Shown here: positions 51,012-61,700 of the stretch, one piece after another
Layout of the letters: every line of letters begins with the position of its first letter
Numbering within the stretch: position 1 is the stretch's first letter
Assembly (NCBI RefSeq): GCF_900090205.1
Contig: NZ_LT607802.1
Coordinates: 409,858-473,857 of the forward strand
Direction: 5' to 3'
From: Vogesella sp. LIG4
GTDB taxonomy: Bacteria; Pseudomonadota; Gammaproteobacteria; Burkholderiales; Chromobacteriaceae
Length of the DNA: 64,000 bases
Notes under the pieces: model-generated
The model's database searches: none
The model's input: the letters and a program-made list of their open reading frames with translations, nothing else
Told to the model about the DNA's origin: nothing
Program-made: the position numbers and the translations under genes

Positions 51012-51036
51012 GAAAAAAGCCACCGCGAACGGTGGC
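51012..51036 (-). terminator. Second (distal) terminator downstream of rpsI
   Basis: AGCCACCG / CGGTGGCT hairpin followed on the minus strand by six T. The same stem sequence is used at 51146-51174, about 130 bases nearer rpsI. The 109 bases between contain no gene. Confidence 0.8.
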
Positions 51037-51145
51037 TGCCGGCTGCGGCCAACTTGCGGTGGCGGGTACTGCCATACCAATAGCAGCGGCAGCCTTCCTA
51101 CTTGTACTGTCAAGCCCTTCGCTACGCGAAAGCGCTTGGCCAAAA

Positions 51146-51174
51146 CAAAAAAGCCACCGCAAGCGGTGGCTTTT
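51146..51174 (-). terminator. rplM-rpsI terminator
   Basis: AAGCCACCGC / GCGGTGGCTT hairpin and a T-run on the minus strand, 20 bases after the rpsI stop. Confidence 0.92.
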
Positions 51175-51194
51175 CGAACATCGCAACAAGCAGA

Positions 51195-51587
51195 TTAACG
51201 CTTGGAGAATTGCTTGCGACGACGGGCCTTGCGCAGACCAACTTTCTTACGTTCCACTTCACGGGCATCGCGAGTAACGAAGCCAGCGGTGGACAGGGTC
51301 GGCTTCAGCTCGGCGCTGAAGTCGATCAGGGCACGGGTGATGCCCAGGCGGATCGCGCCGGACTGGCCGGTTTCGCCGCCACCGGAAACGTTGACCATGA
51401 TGTCGAACGATTCCAGGTGTTCGGTCAGCTGCAGCGGCTGACGGATAACCATGCGACCGGTTTCGCGAGCGAAATACTGGTCAACCGGCTTGCCGTTAAC
51501 GATGATCTGACCGGAGCCCTTTTGCATGAACACACGAGCTACGGAGCTCTTGCGACGGCCAGTGCCGTAGTAGTATTTACCGTTCAT
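51195..51587 (-). CDS. rpsI: 30S ribosomal protein S9
   Basis: A 130-aa S9, starting [20 protein letters not shown] and ending in the basic tail [17 protein letters not shown] that reaches the P-site tRNA. 17 bases after rplM. Confidence 0.97.
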   Translation of the reverse strand: MNGKYYYGTGRRKSSVARVFMQKGSGQIIVNGKPVDQYFARETGRMVIRQPLQLTEHLESFDIMVNVSGGGETGQSGAIRLGITRALIDFSAELKPTLSTAGFVTRDAREVERKKVGLRKARRRKQFSKR

Positions 51588-51604
51588 CTATGTTGCCTCG
51601 AGAA

Positions 51605-52033
51605 TCAGAATTCCAGCACTTTCGGCTGTTGTGCGGCGTGCGGGTGCTCTGCGCCGGCGTATACCTTGAGCTTCTTGATCATGGCGTAGCCCAGCGGACC
51701 TTTCGGCAGCATGCCCTTCACGGCTTTTTCCAGAACGCGCTCCGGGAACTGGTTTTGCAGTTCGGTGAAATTGCGTTCGTAGATACCGCCCGGGTAGCCG
51801 GAGTGACGGTAGTACTTCTTGTCCAGTGCCTTGTTACCGGTAACGCGCAGTTTGTCTACGTTAACGACAACGATGTAATCGCCGGTATCAACGTGCGGAG
51901 TGAATTCCGGCTTGTGCTTGCCACGCAGGCGACGAGCGATTTCAGCAGCGAGACGACCCAGTACTTTGTCTTGGGCGTCGACCACGAACCACTCGCGCTT
52001 TACCTCATGCGGCTTGGCAGAAAAGGTCTTCAT
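51605..52033 (-). CDS. rplM: 50S ribosomal protein L13
   Basis: A 142-aa L13. [20 protein letters not shown] starts the canonical protein; [18 protein letters not shown] and the [18 protein letters not shown] block are conserved. The frame is open to 52354, but ATG at 52033 with GGAAGAG is the start. First gene of rplM-rpsI. Confidence 0.97.
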   Translation of the reverse strand: MKTFSAKPHEVKREWFVVDAQDKVLGRLAAEIARRLRGKHKPEFTPHVDTGDYIVVVNVDKLRVTGNKALDKKYYRHSGYPGGIYERNFTELQNQFPERVLEKAVKGMLPKGPLGYAMIKKLKVYAGAEHPHAAQQPKVLEF

Positions 52034-52068
52034 GGAAACTCTTCCATCGTAATTCTTGAAAGTTCCGG

Positions 52069-52098
52069 ATTCTATTACAGTGAGGTTATGGCTGTCAA
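52069..52098 (-). promoter_or_regulatory. Promoter of rplM-rpsI
   Basis: Minus-strand TTGACA (52093-52098), an 18-base spacer and TAGAAT (52069-52074). The -35 is a perfect match and the layout equals that of the rpsP promoter. Confidence 0.8.
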
Positions 52099-52164
52099 AC
52101 CAAACTGCCGGTTCAAGGTCTTGTGCGGCAATGGAAAAGCCGGAACGCAACAACAGGTGGCAAA

Positions 52165-52201
52165 AGCAAAAAAAGAGCGCAATCAGACGGTCTGATTGCG
52201 C
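52165..52201 (-). terminator. Strong hairpin terminator upstream of the rplM promoter
   Basis: GCGCAATCAGA / TCTGATTGCGC arms with a three-base loop, followed on the minus strand by a T-run. It lies about 200 bases after deoD and would insulate rplM from read-through. Confidence 0.88.
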
Positions 52202-52329
52202 CAAGTTCCACCTATTGAAGGAGGATGGAGGAGACAACACCAAAACGCACACTGAGGGTGAAACGTCCTGATGCGCTTTGATTATCATGCGGGCATTTGA
52301 TTTTGGCAAGATTTTTTTGTGCGCCGCAT

Positions 52330-52363
52330 CAAAAAGGTTGGCCGCATACCACATGCGGCCAAC
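52330..52363 (-). terminator. deoD terminator built from two inverted 10-base words
   Basis: GTTGGCCGCAT (52337-52347) and ATGCGGCCAAC (52353-52363) form an 11-bp stem with a 5-base loop. On the minus strand the stem is followed by CTTTTTG. It starts 35 bases after the deoD stop. Confidence 0.82.
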
Positions 52364-52398
52364 ACCGGCTGCGTCAGACGTGCGGCTGCCAGGCCGGA

Positions 52399-53112
52399 TT
52401 ACAGCGCCAGAGCGGTTTCCAGCGCGATTTCCATCATGTCGTGGAAGCTGGTCTGCCGCGCTTCTGCATCCATCGCCTCGCCGGTGGGAATCACATCCGA
52501 CACCGTGAGTATGCCCAGCGCCCGTGCACCGTATTGCGCCGCAACACCGTAGATGCCGGCCACTTCCATTTCCACCGCATTCACGTTCATGCCCTTGAGC
52601 ACGTCCAGCAGCTGCGGCTGCACGCCGTAGAACAGGTCGGAGGAAAACACATTGCCCACCTGCACCGGCTTGCCCAGCCGCGCGGCGGCATCCACCGCGG
52701 TGCGCAGCAGCTGGAAGTCGGCAATGGCGGCAAAGTCATGGTCGAGAAAGCGCATGCGGTTGACCTTGCTGTCGGTGCAGGCCCCCATGGCGACCACCAC
52801 GTCGCGCAGCCCCAGACGCGCGCCATCTACCGAGCCGCAGGAGCCGATGCGGATCAGCGTGCCCACGCCGTAATCCTTGATCAGCTCGGTGGCATAGATG
52901 CTGGCCGAGGGAATGCCCATGCCGTGCGCCATTACCGACAGCCGGCGGCCGCGGTAGCTGCCGGTGTAGCCAAACACATTACGCACTGAGGTCACCTGCA
53001 CTGCGTCCTGCAGATAGGTTTCCGCGATCAGCCTGGCGCGCAGCGGGTCGCCCGGCATCAGCACGATGTCGGCGAAATCGCCTTGTTCCGCGCCAATATG
53101 CGGTGTTGCCAT
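52399..53112 (-). CDS. deoD: Purine nucleoside phosphorylase DeoD
   Basis: A 237-aa hexameric-type purine nucleoside phosphorylase. [26 protein letters not shown] is the canonical start, with RIGSCGSV for phosphate and [10 protein letters not shown] for ribose binding. AGGAGG precedes the ATG. Third gene of deoC-deoB-deoD; a gap of 144 bases to deoB holds GC-rich sequence with no clear site. Confidence 0.96.
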   Translation of the reverse strand: MATPHIGAEQGDFADIVLMPGDPLRARLIAETYLQDAVQVTSVRNVFGYTGSYRGRRLSVMAHGMGIPSASIYATELIKDYGVGTLIRIGSCGSVDGARLGLRDVVVAMGACTDSKVNRMRFLDHDFAAIADFQLLRTAVDAAARLGKPVQVGNVFSSDLFYGVQPQLLDVLKGMNVNAVEMEVAGIYGVAAQYGARALGILTVSDVIPTGEAMDAEARQTSFHDMMEIALETALAL

Positions 53113-53256
53113 GTTTCAGCCTCCTGGTATTGCCCGGCGGCGCCCGTTACACGGCAGCCGCGGCCTGTGCCGCGCGGGATCGGTGCGCCAGGCACCGCCG
53201 GGTGGTCGCGCCGGGGAAACGTCCGTATCCGTCCGTGTATTTCCCCGGCACAAAAA

Positions 53257-54480
53257 TCATGACGCCAGAAACGACGTCCCGTAGTCCATCGCTGGCAGCC
53301 CCAGCCAGGCGGCCACGCTCTGACCGATGTCGGCGAAGCTGGCGCGCTCGCCGATGCTGCCCGCCGCCACCTGCCGGCCGTAGCACAGCACCGGAATATG
53401 CTCGCGGGTGTGGTCGGAACCCGGCCAGGTCGGGTCGCAGCCGTGGTCGGCGGTGAGGATCACGATATCGTCGTCGCCCAGCCGTGCCAGCAACTCCGGC
53501 ACGCGCGCGTCGAAGGCTTCCAGCGCGCGGGCATAGCCCGCCACATCGCGGCGATGACCGTAGCTGGAGTCGAAATCGACGAAGTTGGTGAAGATGATGC
53601 TGTGGCCGGGCGTGGCATCCATTGCCGCCAGGGTTTGCTGCCACAGCTCGTCCAGCCCGGTGGCTTTCACCTTGCGGGTGATGCCGATGTGGGCATAGAT
53701 GTCGGCGATCTTGCCGATGGACACCACTTCGCCACCGGCCTCGGCCAGCTTCTGCAGTACGGTGGGCGCCGGTGGCGGCAGTGCAAGGTCCTTGCGGTTG
53801 CCGGTGCGCACAAAGCTGCCCGGCGCATCGCCAACAAAGGGCCGCGCGATCACGCGGCCGATGTTGTACGGCGCCAGCAGGCGGCGGGTGATGTCGCACA
53901 GCGCGTACAGCCGCTGCAGCCCGAACGTCTGCTCATGGCAGGCGATCTGGAACACCGAATCGGCCGAGGTATAGAAGATGGGCTTGCCGCTGGCCATGTG
54001 CTCCGCGCCCAGGCGGTCGATGATCTCGGTGCCGCTGGCGTGGCAGTTGCCCAGCCAGCCCGGCAGAACGGCCTCGCGCATGATGGCGGCCAGCAGTGCC
54101 GGCGGAAAGCTGTTCTCCCGCGCGCTGAAATAGCCCCAGTCGAACAGCACCGGCACGCCGGCGATCTCCCAGTGCCCGGACGGCGTGTCCTTGCCGCTGG
54201 ACAGCTCGCGCGCATAGCCGTAGGCGGCAATCGGCGCCGCGCGCGCCATGCCCGCAGGGAAATAAGCGGAGGACAGCTCACAGGCATGCGCCAGCCCCAG
54301 CGCCGATAGATTGGGCAAGCACAGCGGCCCGCTGCGGCCGACGTTGGCCGCACCACTGGCGGCAGCGCGGGCAATGCTGCCCAGGGTATTGCTGCCGACA
54401 TCACCGAAGCGGTCGGCATCGGCACTGGCGCCGATGCCCAGCGAATCCAGCACCAGCAGGATGGCGCGTCGCTTGCTCAT
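53257..54480 (-). CDS. deoB: Phosphopentomutase DeoB
   Basis: A 407-aa Mn-dependent alkaline-phosphatase-superfamily mutase converting (deoxy)ribose 1-phosphate to 5-phosphate. Start [34 protein letters not shown] contains the phosphorylated Thr; [23 protein letters not shown] is the C-terminal metal site. Middle gene of the deoxynucleoside salvage set. Confidence 0.96.
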   Translation of the reverse strand: MSKRRAILLVLDSLGIGASADADRFGDVGSNTLGSIARAAASGAANVGRSGPLCLPNLSALGLAHACELSSAYFPAGMARAAPIAAYGYARELSSGKDTPSGHWEIAGVPVLFDWGYFSARENSFPPALLAAIMREAVLPGWLGNCHASGTEIIDRLGAEHMASGKPIFYTSADSVFQIACHEQTFGLQRLYALCDITRRLLAPYNIGRVIARPFVGDAPGSFVRTGNRKDLALPPPAPTVLQKLAEAGGEVVSIGKIADIYAHIGITRKVKATGLDELWQQTLAAMDATPGHSIIFTNFVDFDSSYGHRRDVAGYARALEAFDARVPELLARLGDDDIVILTADHGCDPTWPGSDHTREHIPVLCYGRQVAAGSIGERASFADIGQSVAAWLGLPAMDYGTSFLAS

Positions 54481-54553
54481 GGCAGTCTCCTTGGCTGTTC
54501 TGTGCTGCTGTCATCGCGCATCATCGCGCCATGGCCAGGGTGCGGCAAGCGCC

Positions 54554-55321
54554 TCAGTAGCCGCGGCCGGGTGCCGCCGCCTGGCCGGCGATCACCGCCT
54601 GCAGATTGGCCAGCAGGCCGGAGGCGCCAAAGCGGAAGTGCGCCGGCGTCAGCCAGGCGGCCCCCATGATGTCCCGCGCCAGTTGCAGGTAGACGGCGGC
54701 ATCGGCCAGCGTGCGCACCCCGCCCGCCGCCTTGAAGCCGGCGTCGCGGCCGCTGTCACGTATCGCCTGCAGCATGATGCGCGCGGCTTCCGGCGTGGCA
54801 TTCACCGCCACCTTGCCGGTGGAAGTCTTGAGAAAATCGGCGCCGGCTGCCAGCGCGATCTCGCTGGCCTGGCGAATGGCCGCCGGGCTGGCCAGCTCGC
54901 CGCTTTCGATGATCACTTTCAGCAGCCGCCCATCGCAGGCGACCTTGCAGGCCGACACCAGCTCGGCGCCTAGCGCGGCATTGCCAGCCAGCAGCGCGCG
55001 CCAGGGGAACACCACGTCCACCTCGTCGGCGCCGTAGGCGATGGCGGCACGGGTCTCCGCCACCGCGATGGCGATGTCACCGTCGCCATGCGGGAAGTTG
55101 GCCACCGTGGCCACCCGCACCTGCGGCAGGCCGGCGGCGGCCAGCGCCTTGCGCGCGTCCGCCACGAAGCGCGGGTAGACGCATACCGCCGCCACGGTGC
55201 CGGCAGCGCTGCCGGCCTGGGCGCACAGTGCACGCACCGTGTCGCGCGTGTCGTCATCGTTCAGAGTGGTGAGATCCATCAGCGACAGCGCCAGCCGCGC
55301 CGTGTTTACCGCGTCCTGCAT
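54554..55321 (-). CDS. deoC: Deoxyribose-phosphate aldolase DeoC
   Basis: A 255-aa class I aldolase splitting deoxyribose 5-phosphate. The Schiff-base Lys lies in [18 protein letters not shown] and the proton-relay Lys in [17 protein letters not shown] precedes the ATG at 55321; an upstream extension is rejected. No deoA is seen between deoC and deoB. Confidence 0.95.
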   Translation of the reverse strand: MQDAVNTARLALSLMDLTTLNDDDTRDTVRALCAQAGSAAGTVAAVCVYPRFVADARKALAAAGLPQVRVATVANFPHGDGDIAIAVAETRAAIAYGADEVDVVFPWRALLAGNAALGAELVSACKVACDGRLLKVIIESGELASPAAIRQASEIALAAGADFLKTSTGKVAVNATPEAARIMLQAIRDSGRDAGFKAAGGVRTLADAAVYLQLARDIMGAAWLTPAHFRFGASGLLANLQAVIAGQAAAPGRGY

Positions 55322-55332
55322 GTCTGCCTCCC

Positions 55333-55360
55333 CAAGGTTGGCCGCATGCGGCCAACCTTG
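55333..55360. repeat. Perfect 28-base palindrome made of two inverted extended words
   Basis: CAAGGTTGGCCGCA and its exact reverse complement TGCGGCCAACCTTG are joined with no loop between relA (stop 55368) and deoC (start 55321). No T-run follows, so it is not an obvious terminator for relA. Confidence 0.93.
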
Positions 55361-55367
55361 TCGCACC

Positions 55368-57578
55368 TTAGACGCGGCGTGCTTCCTGCACCCCGCGCAC
55401 TTCCATCACATGCGCCAGTACGCGGCTGATGTCGCGCACGTGGCGCACCTCCACCGTGAAGCGCAGTTTGGCCTTCTGGTTGCGCGACAGGGTGTTGACG
55501 CCGATGACGTTGAGCTTCTCGCGCGAGAACACGTCGGAAATATCGCGCAGCAGCCCCGGGCGATCGGCGGCGTGCACCTCCAGGTCGATGGGGAACACGC
55601 TGCTCTTCTGCTCGCCCCAGTCGGCGGAGATCAGCCGCTCCGGCGCATCGGCCGACAGGCGCTTGAGGGTGATGCAGTTGCTGCGGTGAATGGAGATGCC
55701 GCGGCCACGGGTGACGAAGCCCACCACGCTGTCCGGCGGCGCCGGCTTGCAGCATTTGGCGAGGATGGTCATCAGGTTGCCCACGCCTTCGATCAGCACG
55801 CCGCCGGCATCATGGCTGCCCTTGCTGCGGCGGATGATGTCGTCGGCGGTCAACTCCACCACCGGCGGCGGCGCAAAGCTTTCGATGGCGTTGACCATCG
55901 CACGCAGGCTCACTTCGCCGTGGCCGATGGCGCCGTATAGCTCGTCCAGCCGGTCGTAGCCCAGCTTCTCGGCCAGTGCCGACAGATTGGGCTGCACATG
56001 CGGGTGGCGCGCCAGCTCGCGCTCGAAAACCTGCCGGCCGCTCTCGCGCACCGCGTCGGCATTCTGCTGGCGGATGAACTGGCGGATCTTGGAGATGGCG
56101 CGCGGGCTCTTCACCCAGCCTTCGTGCAGCCAGTTCACCGACGGGCCGCCATCCTTGGCGGTGAGAATCTCCACCCGCTGGCCGTTCTGCAGCGGGGTGG
56201 ACAGCGGCACGATATTGCCTTCCACCTTGGCGCCGCGGCAGCGGTGGCCCACGTCGGTGTGCAGCGAGTAGGCAAAGTCGATGGGGGTGGCGCCATGCGG
56301 CAGCGCCAGCACCCGGCCCTGCGGCGTCAGCACGTAGATGGTGTCGGAGAACAGTTCGGTCTTGAAGGCGTCGGCCAGGTCGTCCTTGTCGGAGCCGGAC
56401 ATTTCCTCGCGCCAGTCCAGCAGTTGGCGCAGCCAGGAGATTTTCTCCTCGTACTGCGCATCGCCCTGCCCGCCTTCCTTGTAACGCCAGTGCGCCGCCA
56501 CGCCGAACTCGGCGTGCTCGTGCATTTCGAAGGTGCGGATCTGCACCTCCACGCCGCGGTCTTCCGGGCCGATCACCGCGGTGTGCAGGCTGCGGTAGTC
56601 GTTGGCCTTGGGGTTGCTGATGTAGTCGTCGAACTCGCCGGGAATCGGCTGCCACATGCTGTGGATCAGGCCCAGCACGGTGTAGCAGTCCGGCAGCCGC
56701 TCCACCAGGATGCGCACCGCGCGAATATCGTACAGCTCGGAGAAATCGAGCCGTTTCTTCTTCATCTTCTTCCAGATGGAATAGATGTGCTTGGGCCGCC
56801 CGGCCACTTCACCCTTGATGCCGGCCTTTTTCAGCTCGGCGCGCAGGGTGTCCAGCACGCGCTCGATATAGTCGATGCGCTCCAGCCGGCGCTCGTCCAG
56901 CAGCTTGGCAATCTTCTTGTACTGCTCCGGCTCGGTATGGCGAAAGCCCAGGTCTTCCAGCTCCCACTTGATCTGCCACACCCCCAGGCGGTTGGCCAGC
57001 GGCGCGAACAGGTCCAGCGTTTCCTGCGCGATCTGCCGCCGCACGCGCTCGTCCGGCACCTCGGCCAGGTAGTGCATGGTCTGGGTGCGCCAGGCCAGCT
57101 CGATCAGCACCACGCGGATGTCGGCCACCATCGCCAGCAGCATCTTGCGCATGGTTTCCGCCTGCCTGGCACGATCGTCCGGCGTAGCCAGCTTGTCGAT
57201 GCGCGCCAGTTCGGTGAGGCGCTGCACACGGTTGCCGCCTTCCACCAGCGTCAGCACGGTGCGGTTGAAGCCCTTGGGCAGCCATTCCTGCCAGTCGCTG
57301 CGGTATTCCGGCACCGCGAACAACAGCGTGGCAGCAATCGCATCCGGCAGCAGGTTGAGATCGGCCACGATAGCGGCGGCAGCCACCGCGTGGCTGAACA
57401 CGTCCTCGCCGGTGTGCGGCAGGGTCTTGCCGGCGTACAGCTCGCGCGCGGCATCAAAGGCGCGGGTCAGCATGGCGCGCTCCTCGCTGCTGAGCGAGGC
57501 GCCAAGGTGGGCCAGCCAGTTGGCTGGATCGGCGGCGTCGGCCAGGGTATCGGCCACGGAACGGACTACGGAAACCAT
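55368..57578 (-). CDS. relA: (p)ppGpp synthetase RelA
   Basis: A 736-aa RelA/SpoT homologue. The N-terminal hydrolase region ([18 protein letters not shown]...AVPEY) lacks the HD and ED residues of active hydrolases. The synthetase domain is intact ([16 protein letters not shown]) with the RelA-type EFDD charge motif. TGS ([27 protein letters not shown]), a Cys-containing zinc-finger-like region (LAKCCKP) and a C-terminal ACT domain follow. It makes (p)ppGpp on ribosomes with uncharged tRNA. A separate SpoT is expected elsewhere. Confidence 0.94.
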   Translation of the reverse strand: MVSVVRSVADTLADAADPANWLAHLGASLSSEERAMLTRAFDAARELYAGKTLPHTGEDVFSHAVAAAAIVADLNLLPDAIAATLLFAVPEYRSDWQEWLPKGFNRTVLTLVEGGNRVQRLTELARIDKLATPDDRARQAETMRKMLLAMVADIRVVLIELAWRTQTMHYLAEVPDERVRRQIAQETLDLFAPLANRLGVWQIKWELEDLGFRHTEPEQYKKIAKLLDERRLERIDYIERVLDTLRAELKKAGIKGEVAGRPKHIYSIWKKMKKKRLDFSELYDIRAVRILVERLPDCYTVLGLIHSMWQPIPGEFDDYISNPKANDYRSLHTAVIGPEDRGVEVQIRTFEMHEHAEFGVAAHWRYKEGGQGDAQYEEKISWLRQLLDWREEMSGSDKDDLADAFKTELFSDTIYVLTPQGRVLALPHGATPIDFAYSLHTDVGHRCRGAKVEGNIVPLSTPLQNGQRVEILTAKDGGPSVNWLHEGWVKSPRAISKIRQFIRQQNADAVRESGRQVFERELARHPHVQPNLSALAEKLGYDRLDELYGAIGHGEVSLRAMVNAIESFAPPPVVELTADDIIRRSKGSHDAGGVLIEGVGNLMTILAKCCKPAPPDSVVGFVTRGRGISIHRSNCITLKRLSADAPERLISADWGEQKSSVFPIDLEVHAADRPGLLRDISDVFSREKLNVIGVNTLSRNQKAKLRFTVEVRHVRDISRVLAHVMEVRGVQEARRV

Positions 57579-57615
57579 GTATCAACTCAACCTTGCGGCC
57601 AACGCCGCGGCAAAC

Positions 57616-58674
57616 TCATTCAGTAGGCACTTCACCCGACAAGGCCTGCAGCAGCAGGCGGCGCACCGGGGCCGGCACACCGGCATCCAGCGCCTCGCGC
57701 AGCGGCAGCCACTGCCAGCCATTGTCGGCGCAGACGCTGCCCGCCAGCCGGACCAGGTCCACACATTGGGGCGTGATGGTCAATTTAAAATGGGTAAACA
57801 CATGCAGTAATGGCGGCCAGGCCGGGCGCAGCTCACCGTCGCCGTTGGCCGCAAGCCAGTCGGCCACCGCCAGCGTGGAATCGAACTGCGGCAGCGACAG
57901 CAGGCCGCCCCAGATGCCGGTGGGCGGGCGGCGCTCCAGCAGCACCTCGCCCTGGCGCAGCGCCAGCAGCATCACCGTTTCGCGCTCCGGCACCGCCTTC
58001 TTCGGCTTCTTCACCGGCAGTTCGGCGGTGCGGCCGTCGCGCGCGGCCACGCAGCCATCCACCATCGGGCACACGGTACAGGCCGGCTTGCTGCGGGTGC
58101 AGACCGTGGCGCCCAGGTCCATCAGCCCCTGGGTGTAGGCCACCATGTCGGCGTTGTCCAGCGGCAGCAGCCGTGCGGCCAACTGCCACATCTGGGCTTC
58201 CACCTGTTTTTCGCCGGGGAAGCCTTCCACGCCGAAACAGCGCGCCAGCACCCGTTTGACGTTACCGTCGAGAATGGTCTCGCGCAGGCCGAAGCAGAAG
58301 GCGGCAATCGCCGCGGCGGTGGAGCGGCCGATGCCCGGCAGCGTTTCGATCTCCTCGCGCTGGCGCGGGAATGCGCCGCCGAAATCGCTCATCACCTTCT
58401 GCGCCGCCTTGTGCAGGTTGCGGGCGCGGGTGTAGTAGCCAAGACCGCTCCAGTAGGCCAGCACGTCATCCACCGGCGCCGCGGCCAGCGCGGCCAGGTC
58501 GGGAAAGCGTTCCAGGAAGCGCGGGTAGTAGCCGAGCACGGTTGTTACCTGGGTCTGCTGCAGCATGATCTCCGACAGCCACACCCGGTACGGGTCGCTT
58601 ACCTGCCACGGCAGGCCATGCCTGCCGTGCGTTTTTTGCCAGGCCACCAGTCTGGGCGCGAATTGCTGTTCCAC
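57616..58674 (-). CDS. mutY: A/G-specific adenine glycosylase MutY
   Basis: A 352-aa repair glycosylase removing A opposite 8-oxoG. With the GTG start at 58674, catalytic residues fall at E35 and D136, and the [4Fe-4S] cysteines at 192, 199, 202 and 208, the same Cys numbers as E. coli MutY. This is why I prefer it over ATG 58782, which would overlap the next gene. The helix-hairpin-helix LPGIGRSTAAAI and a C-terminal NUDIX-like domain (about 228-352) are present. Confidence 0.94.
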   Translation of the reverse strand: MEQQFAPRLVAWQKTHGRHGLPWQVSDPYRVWLSEIMLQQTQVTTVLGYYPRFLERFPDLAALAAAPVDDVLAYWSGLGYYTRARNLHKAAQKVMSDFGGAFPRQREEIETLPGIGRSTAAAIAAFCFGLRETILDGNVKRVLARCFGVEGFPGEKQVEAQMWQLAARLLPLDNADMVAYTQGLMDLGATVCTRSKPACTVCPMVDGCVAARDGRTAELPVKKPKKAVPERETVMLLALRQGEVLLERRPPTGIWGGLLSLPQFDSTLAVADWLAANGDGELRPAWPPLLHVFTHFKLTITPQCVDLVRLAGSVCADNGWQWLPLREALDAGVPAPVRRLLLQALSGEVPTE

Positions 58675-58796
58675 CGCCAAACACCATTGCCTATAGAAAT
58701 CGAACCGGCCATGGTAAACCAAAGGTTGGCACCAACCAAGCGGGGGGCGGGCGAATAGGCTAGAATGGTGGATTGTTTTCAAAGGATTACCGCTTT

Positions 58797-61700
58797 ATGT
58801 CCACCTTCCGCTCCCGCCAGCGCGCCTCCCTGCGCCGTCAGCCCACCACGCCTGCCGAGCGCAACACCCCTGCCGCGGGGCAACAGCCGCCCGCCGGCCA
58901 GGCTCAGGGCAAGCCGCGCTTCGGCAACCCGGAGCGTCGTGAAGGTGGCTTCAAGCGCGAAGGCGAGTTCCAGCCGCGTGGCGATCGCCAGTTCGACAAG
59001 CCGCGTTTCGGTGGCAACGAGCAGCGTCGTGAAGGTGGCTTCAAGCGCGAAGGCGAGTTCCAGCCGCGCGGCGACCGTCAGTTCGACAAGCCGCGCTTCG
59101 GTGGCGACAAGCCCCGCGAAGGCGGCTTCAAGCGCGAGGGCGAGTTCCAGCCGCGTGGCGAGCGTCAGTTCGACAAGCCGCGTTTCGGTGGCGACAAGCC
59201 CCGCGAAGGCGGCTTCAAGCGCGAGGGCGAGTTCCAGCCGCGTGGCGACCGTCAGTTCGACAAGCCGCGTTTCGGTGGCGACAAGCCCCGCGAAGGCGGC
59301 TTCAAGCGTGAGGGCGAGTTTCAGCCGCGTGGCGACCGCCAGTTCGACAAGCCGCGTTTCGGTGGCGACAAACCCCGCGAAGGCGGCTTCAAGCGTGAGG
59401 GCGAGTTCCAGCCGCGTGGCGACCGCCAGTTCGACAAGCCGCGCTACGGCAACGAACACCGCGAAGGTGGCTTCAAGCGCGAAGGCGAGTTCCAGCCGCG
59501 AGGCGAGCGTCAGTTCGACAAGCCGCGCTATGGCAACGAACACCGCGAGGGTGGCTTCAAGCGCGAAGGCGAGTTCCAGCCGCGTGGCGAGCGTCAATTC
59601 GACAAGCCGCGTTTCGGCGGCAACGAGCAGCGCCGCGAAGGCGGCTTCAAGCGCGAAGGCGAGTTCCAGCCGCGTGGCGATCGTCAGTTCGACAAGCCGC
59701 GTTTCGGTGGCAACGAACAGCGTCGTGAAGGCGGCTTCAAGCGCGAAGGCGAGTTTCAGCCGCGTGGCGATCGTCAGTTCGACAAGCCGCGCTTTGGTGG
59801 CAACGAGCAGCGCCGTGAGGGTGAATTCCAGCCGCGTGGCGAACGCGAGCACGGCCAGCATCGGCAGCATGATCACCATGAAGGCGGCTTCCGTCGCAAC
59901 GACGGCCTGAAGCGCGAAGGCAGCCAGCACCATCGCCACGAGTTCCAGCCACGTGGCGACCACGCCATCGAGAAACCGCGCACGCTGTTCGGCGGCAAAA
60001 CACCTGCGGCCAACCCGCAGCCGGCAGCGGAAGATGCACCGCAGGAGAAGCGCTACACCCGCGACCGCGTGGCCGGCCGTGGCGGCAAGGCACACCCGGA
60101 CTACGTGGCACCGCCGCCGCGCCCGGAGCAGGAAGACGCACCGGCCGCAGCAGCCCCGCAGGCACCCCGCACCAGTTTTCTGAAGCGCGTGAACGATGAA
60201 CAGTCCGACGCACCGCGCGAGCAGGCGCCGCGCAGCTTTGATCAACCGCGCCACGGCGCTGGCGACAAGCCGCGTTTCGGCGGCGAGCGTCGTGAAGGCG
60301 AATTCCAGCCGCGTGGCGAGCGTAACTTTGACAAGCCGCGCTTCGGCGGCGAACGTCGTGAAGGCGAGTTCCAGCCGCGTGGCGAACGCAGTTTTGACAA
60401 GCCGCGCTTCGGCGGCGAACGTCGCGAAGGCGAATTCCAGCCGCGTGGCGAGCGCAGCTTCGACAAGCCGCGCTTCGGCGGCGAACGTCGTGAAGGCGAA
60501 TTCCAGCCGCGTGGCGAGCGCAGCTTCGACAAGCCGCGCTTCGGCGGCGAACGTCGTGAAGGCGAATTCCAGCCGCGTGGCGAGCGTAGCTTCGACAAGC
60601 CGCGCTTCGGCAACAACGAACGTCGTGAGGGCGGTTTCCGCCGTGACGACGAGGTGCAGCCGCGCACCCTGTTCGGCAAAGGCCAGCAGGAAAGCGGCGA
60701 GCGTGGCGAACGCAGCGACAAGGTTGGCCGCACGGCATTCGTGAAGACCCAGTTCCGCGCGCTGCAGGAAAACGAGCTGGCGCTGTTCGCCAGCTGCCCG
60801 CGTGGCCTGGAAAAAATCCTGGCCGACGAAATCACCCAGCAGGGCGGCAGCGAACTGCAGCTCACCGACGGCGGCATCGCCTTCATCGGCAGCCGTGAAG
60901 TGATGATGCGCGTCAACCTGCATTCGCGCGTGGCCAGCCGCCTGCTGATGCAACTGAGCCAGGGCAGCTTCCGCGAAGAGCGCGACATCTACGAACTGGC
61001 GCGTGCCATCGACTGGCCGGCACTGTTCGCCGTGAGCTGCACCATCAAGGTGAACACCGACGGCCATGCGCGCCTGCGCAGCATGGACTATGTGTCGCTG
61101 CTGGTGAAGGACGCCATCTGCGACCGCTTCCGCGAAGCCGGCGGCGAGCGCCCCAGCGTGGACACCCGCCACCCGGACATGCGCATCCGCGTGTTCATCT
61201 CCGGCTTCGACGTGCAGATCTACCTGGACACCAGCGGTGAAGCGCTGTTCAAGCGCGGCTGGCGCGAGGAAACCGGCGAGGCGCCGCTGCGCGAGAACCT
61301 GGCAGCCGGCATCCTGCTGCTGAGCGGCTACAACGGCAGCCAGCCGCTGCTGGATCCGATGTGCGGCAGCGGCACCTTCCTGGTGGAAGCCGCCGACATC
61401 GCGCTGAACCGCGCGCCGGGCCGCGAGCGCCACTTCGCCTTCGAGCAACTGCACGGCCACAACGACATCCTGTGGCACAGCATCCGCAACGATGCCGTGC
61501 TGGCCCAGCGCAAGTTGGCCGCATTGCCGCTGTACGGCAACGACCGCGACCCGGAGCTGGTGGCCATTGCCCGCCGCAACCTGGCGCGCGCCGACATCGA
61601 GCCGCTGGTTACCCTCAGCTGCGGCGATGCCACCGAGTTGGCCGCACCGGCCGACAGCGGCCTGATCGTGTGCAACCCGCCGTACGGCGTACGCCTGGAC

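Larger units (their letters stand above)
52034..52398. other. 365-base gap between rplM and deoD
   Basis: From rplM outward it holds the rplM promoter (52069-52098), a second hairpin (52165-52201), a purine-rich stretch, and the terminator-like inverted pair of the 10-base word (52330-52363). The 249-aa open frame across it is an upstream extension of rplM and is not believed coding. Confidence 0.7.

Noticed and set aside
52034..52354. N-terminal extension of L13
   Set aside because: It reads through a promoter and two terminators. The L13 family starts at the ATG at 52033.
58935..60620. CRISPR-like regular repeats
   Set aside because: The units are contiguous without unique spacers, are multiples of three, and are in frame with the methyltransferase. 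They are coding tandem repeats.
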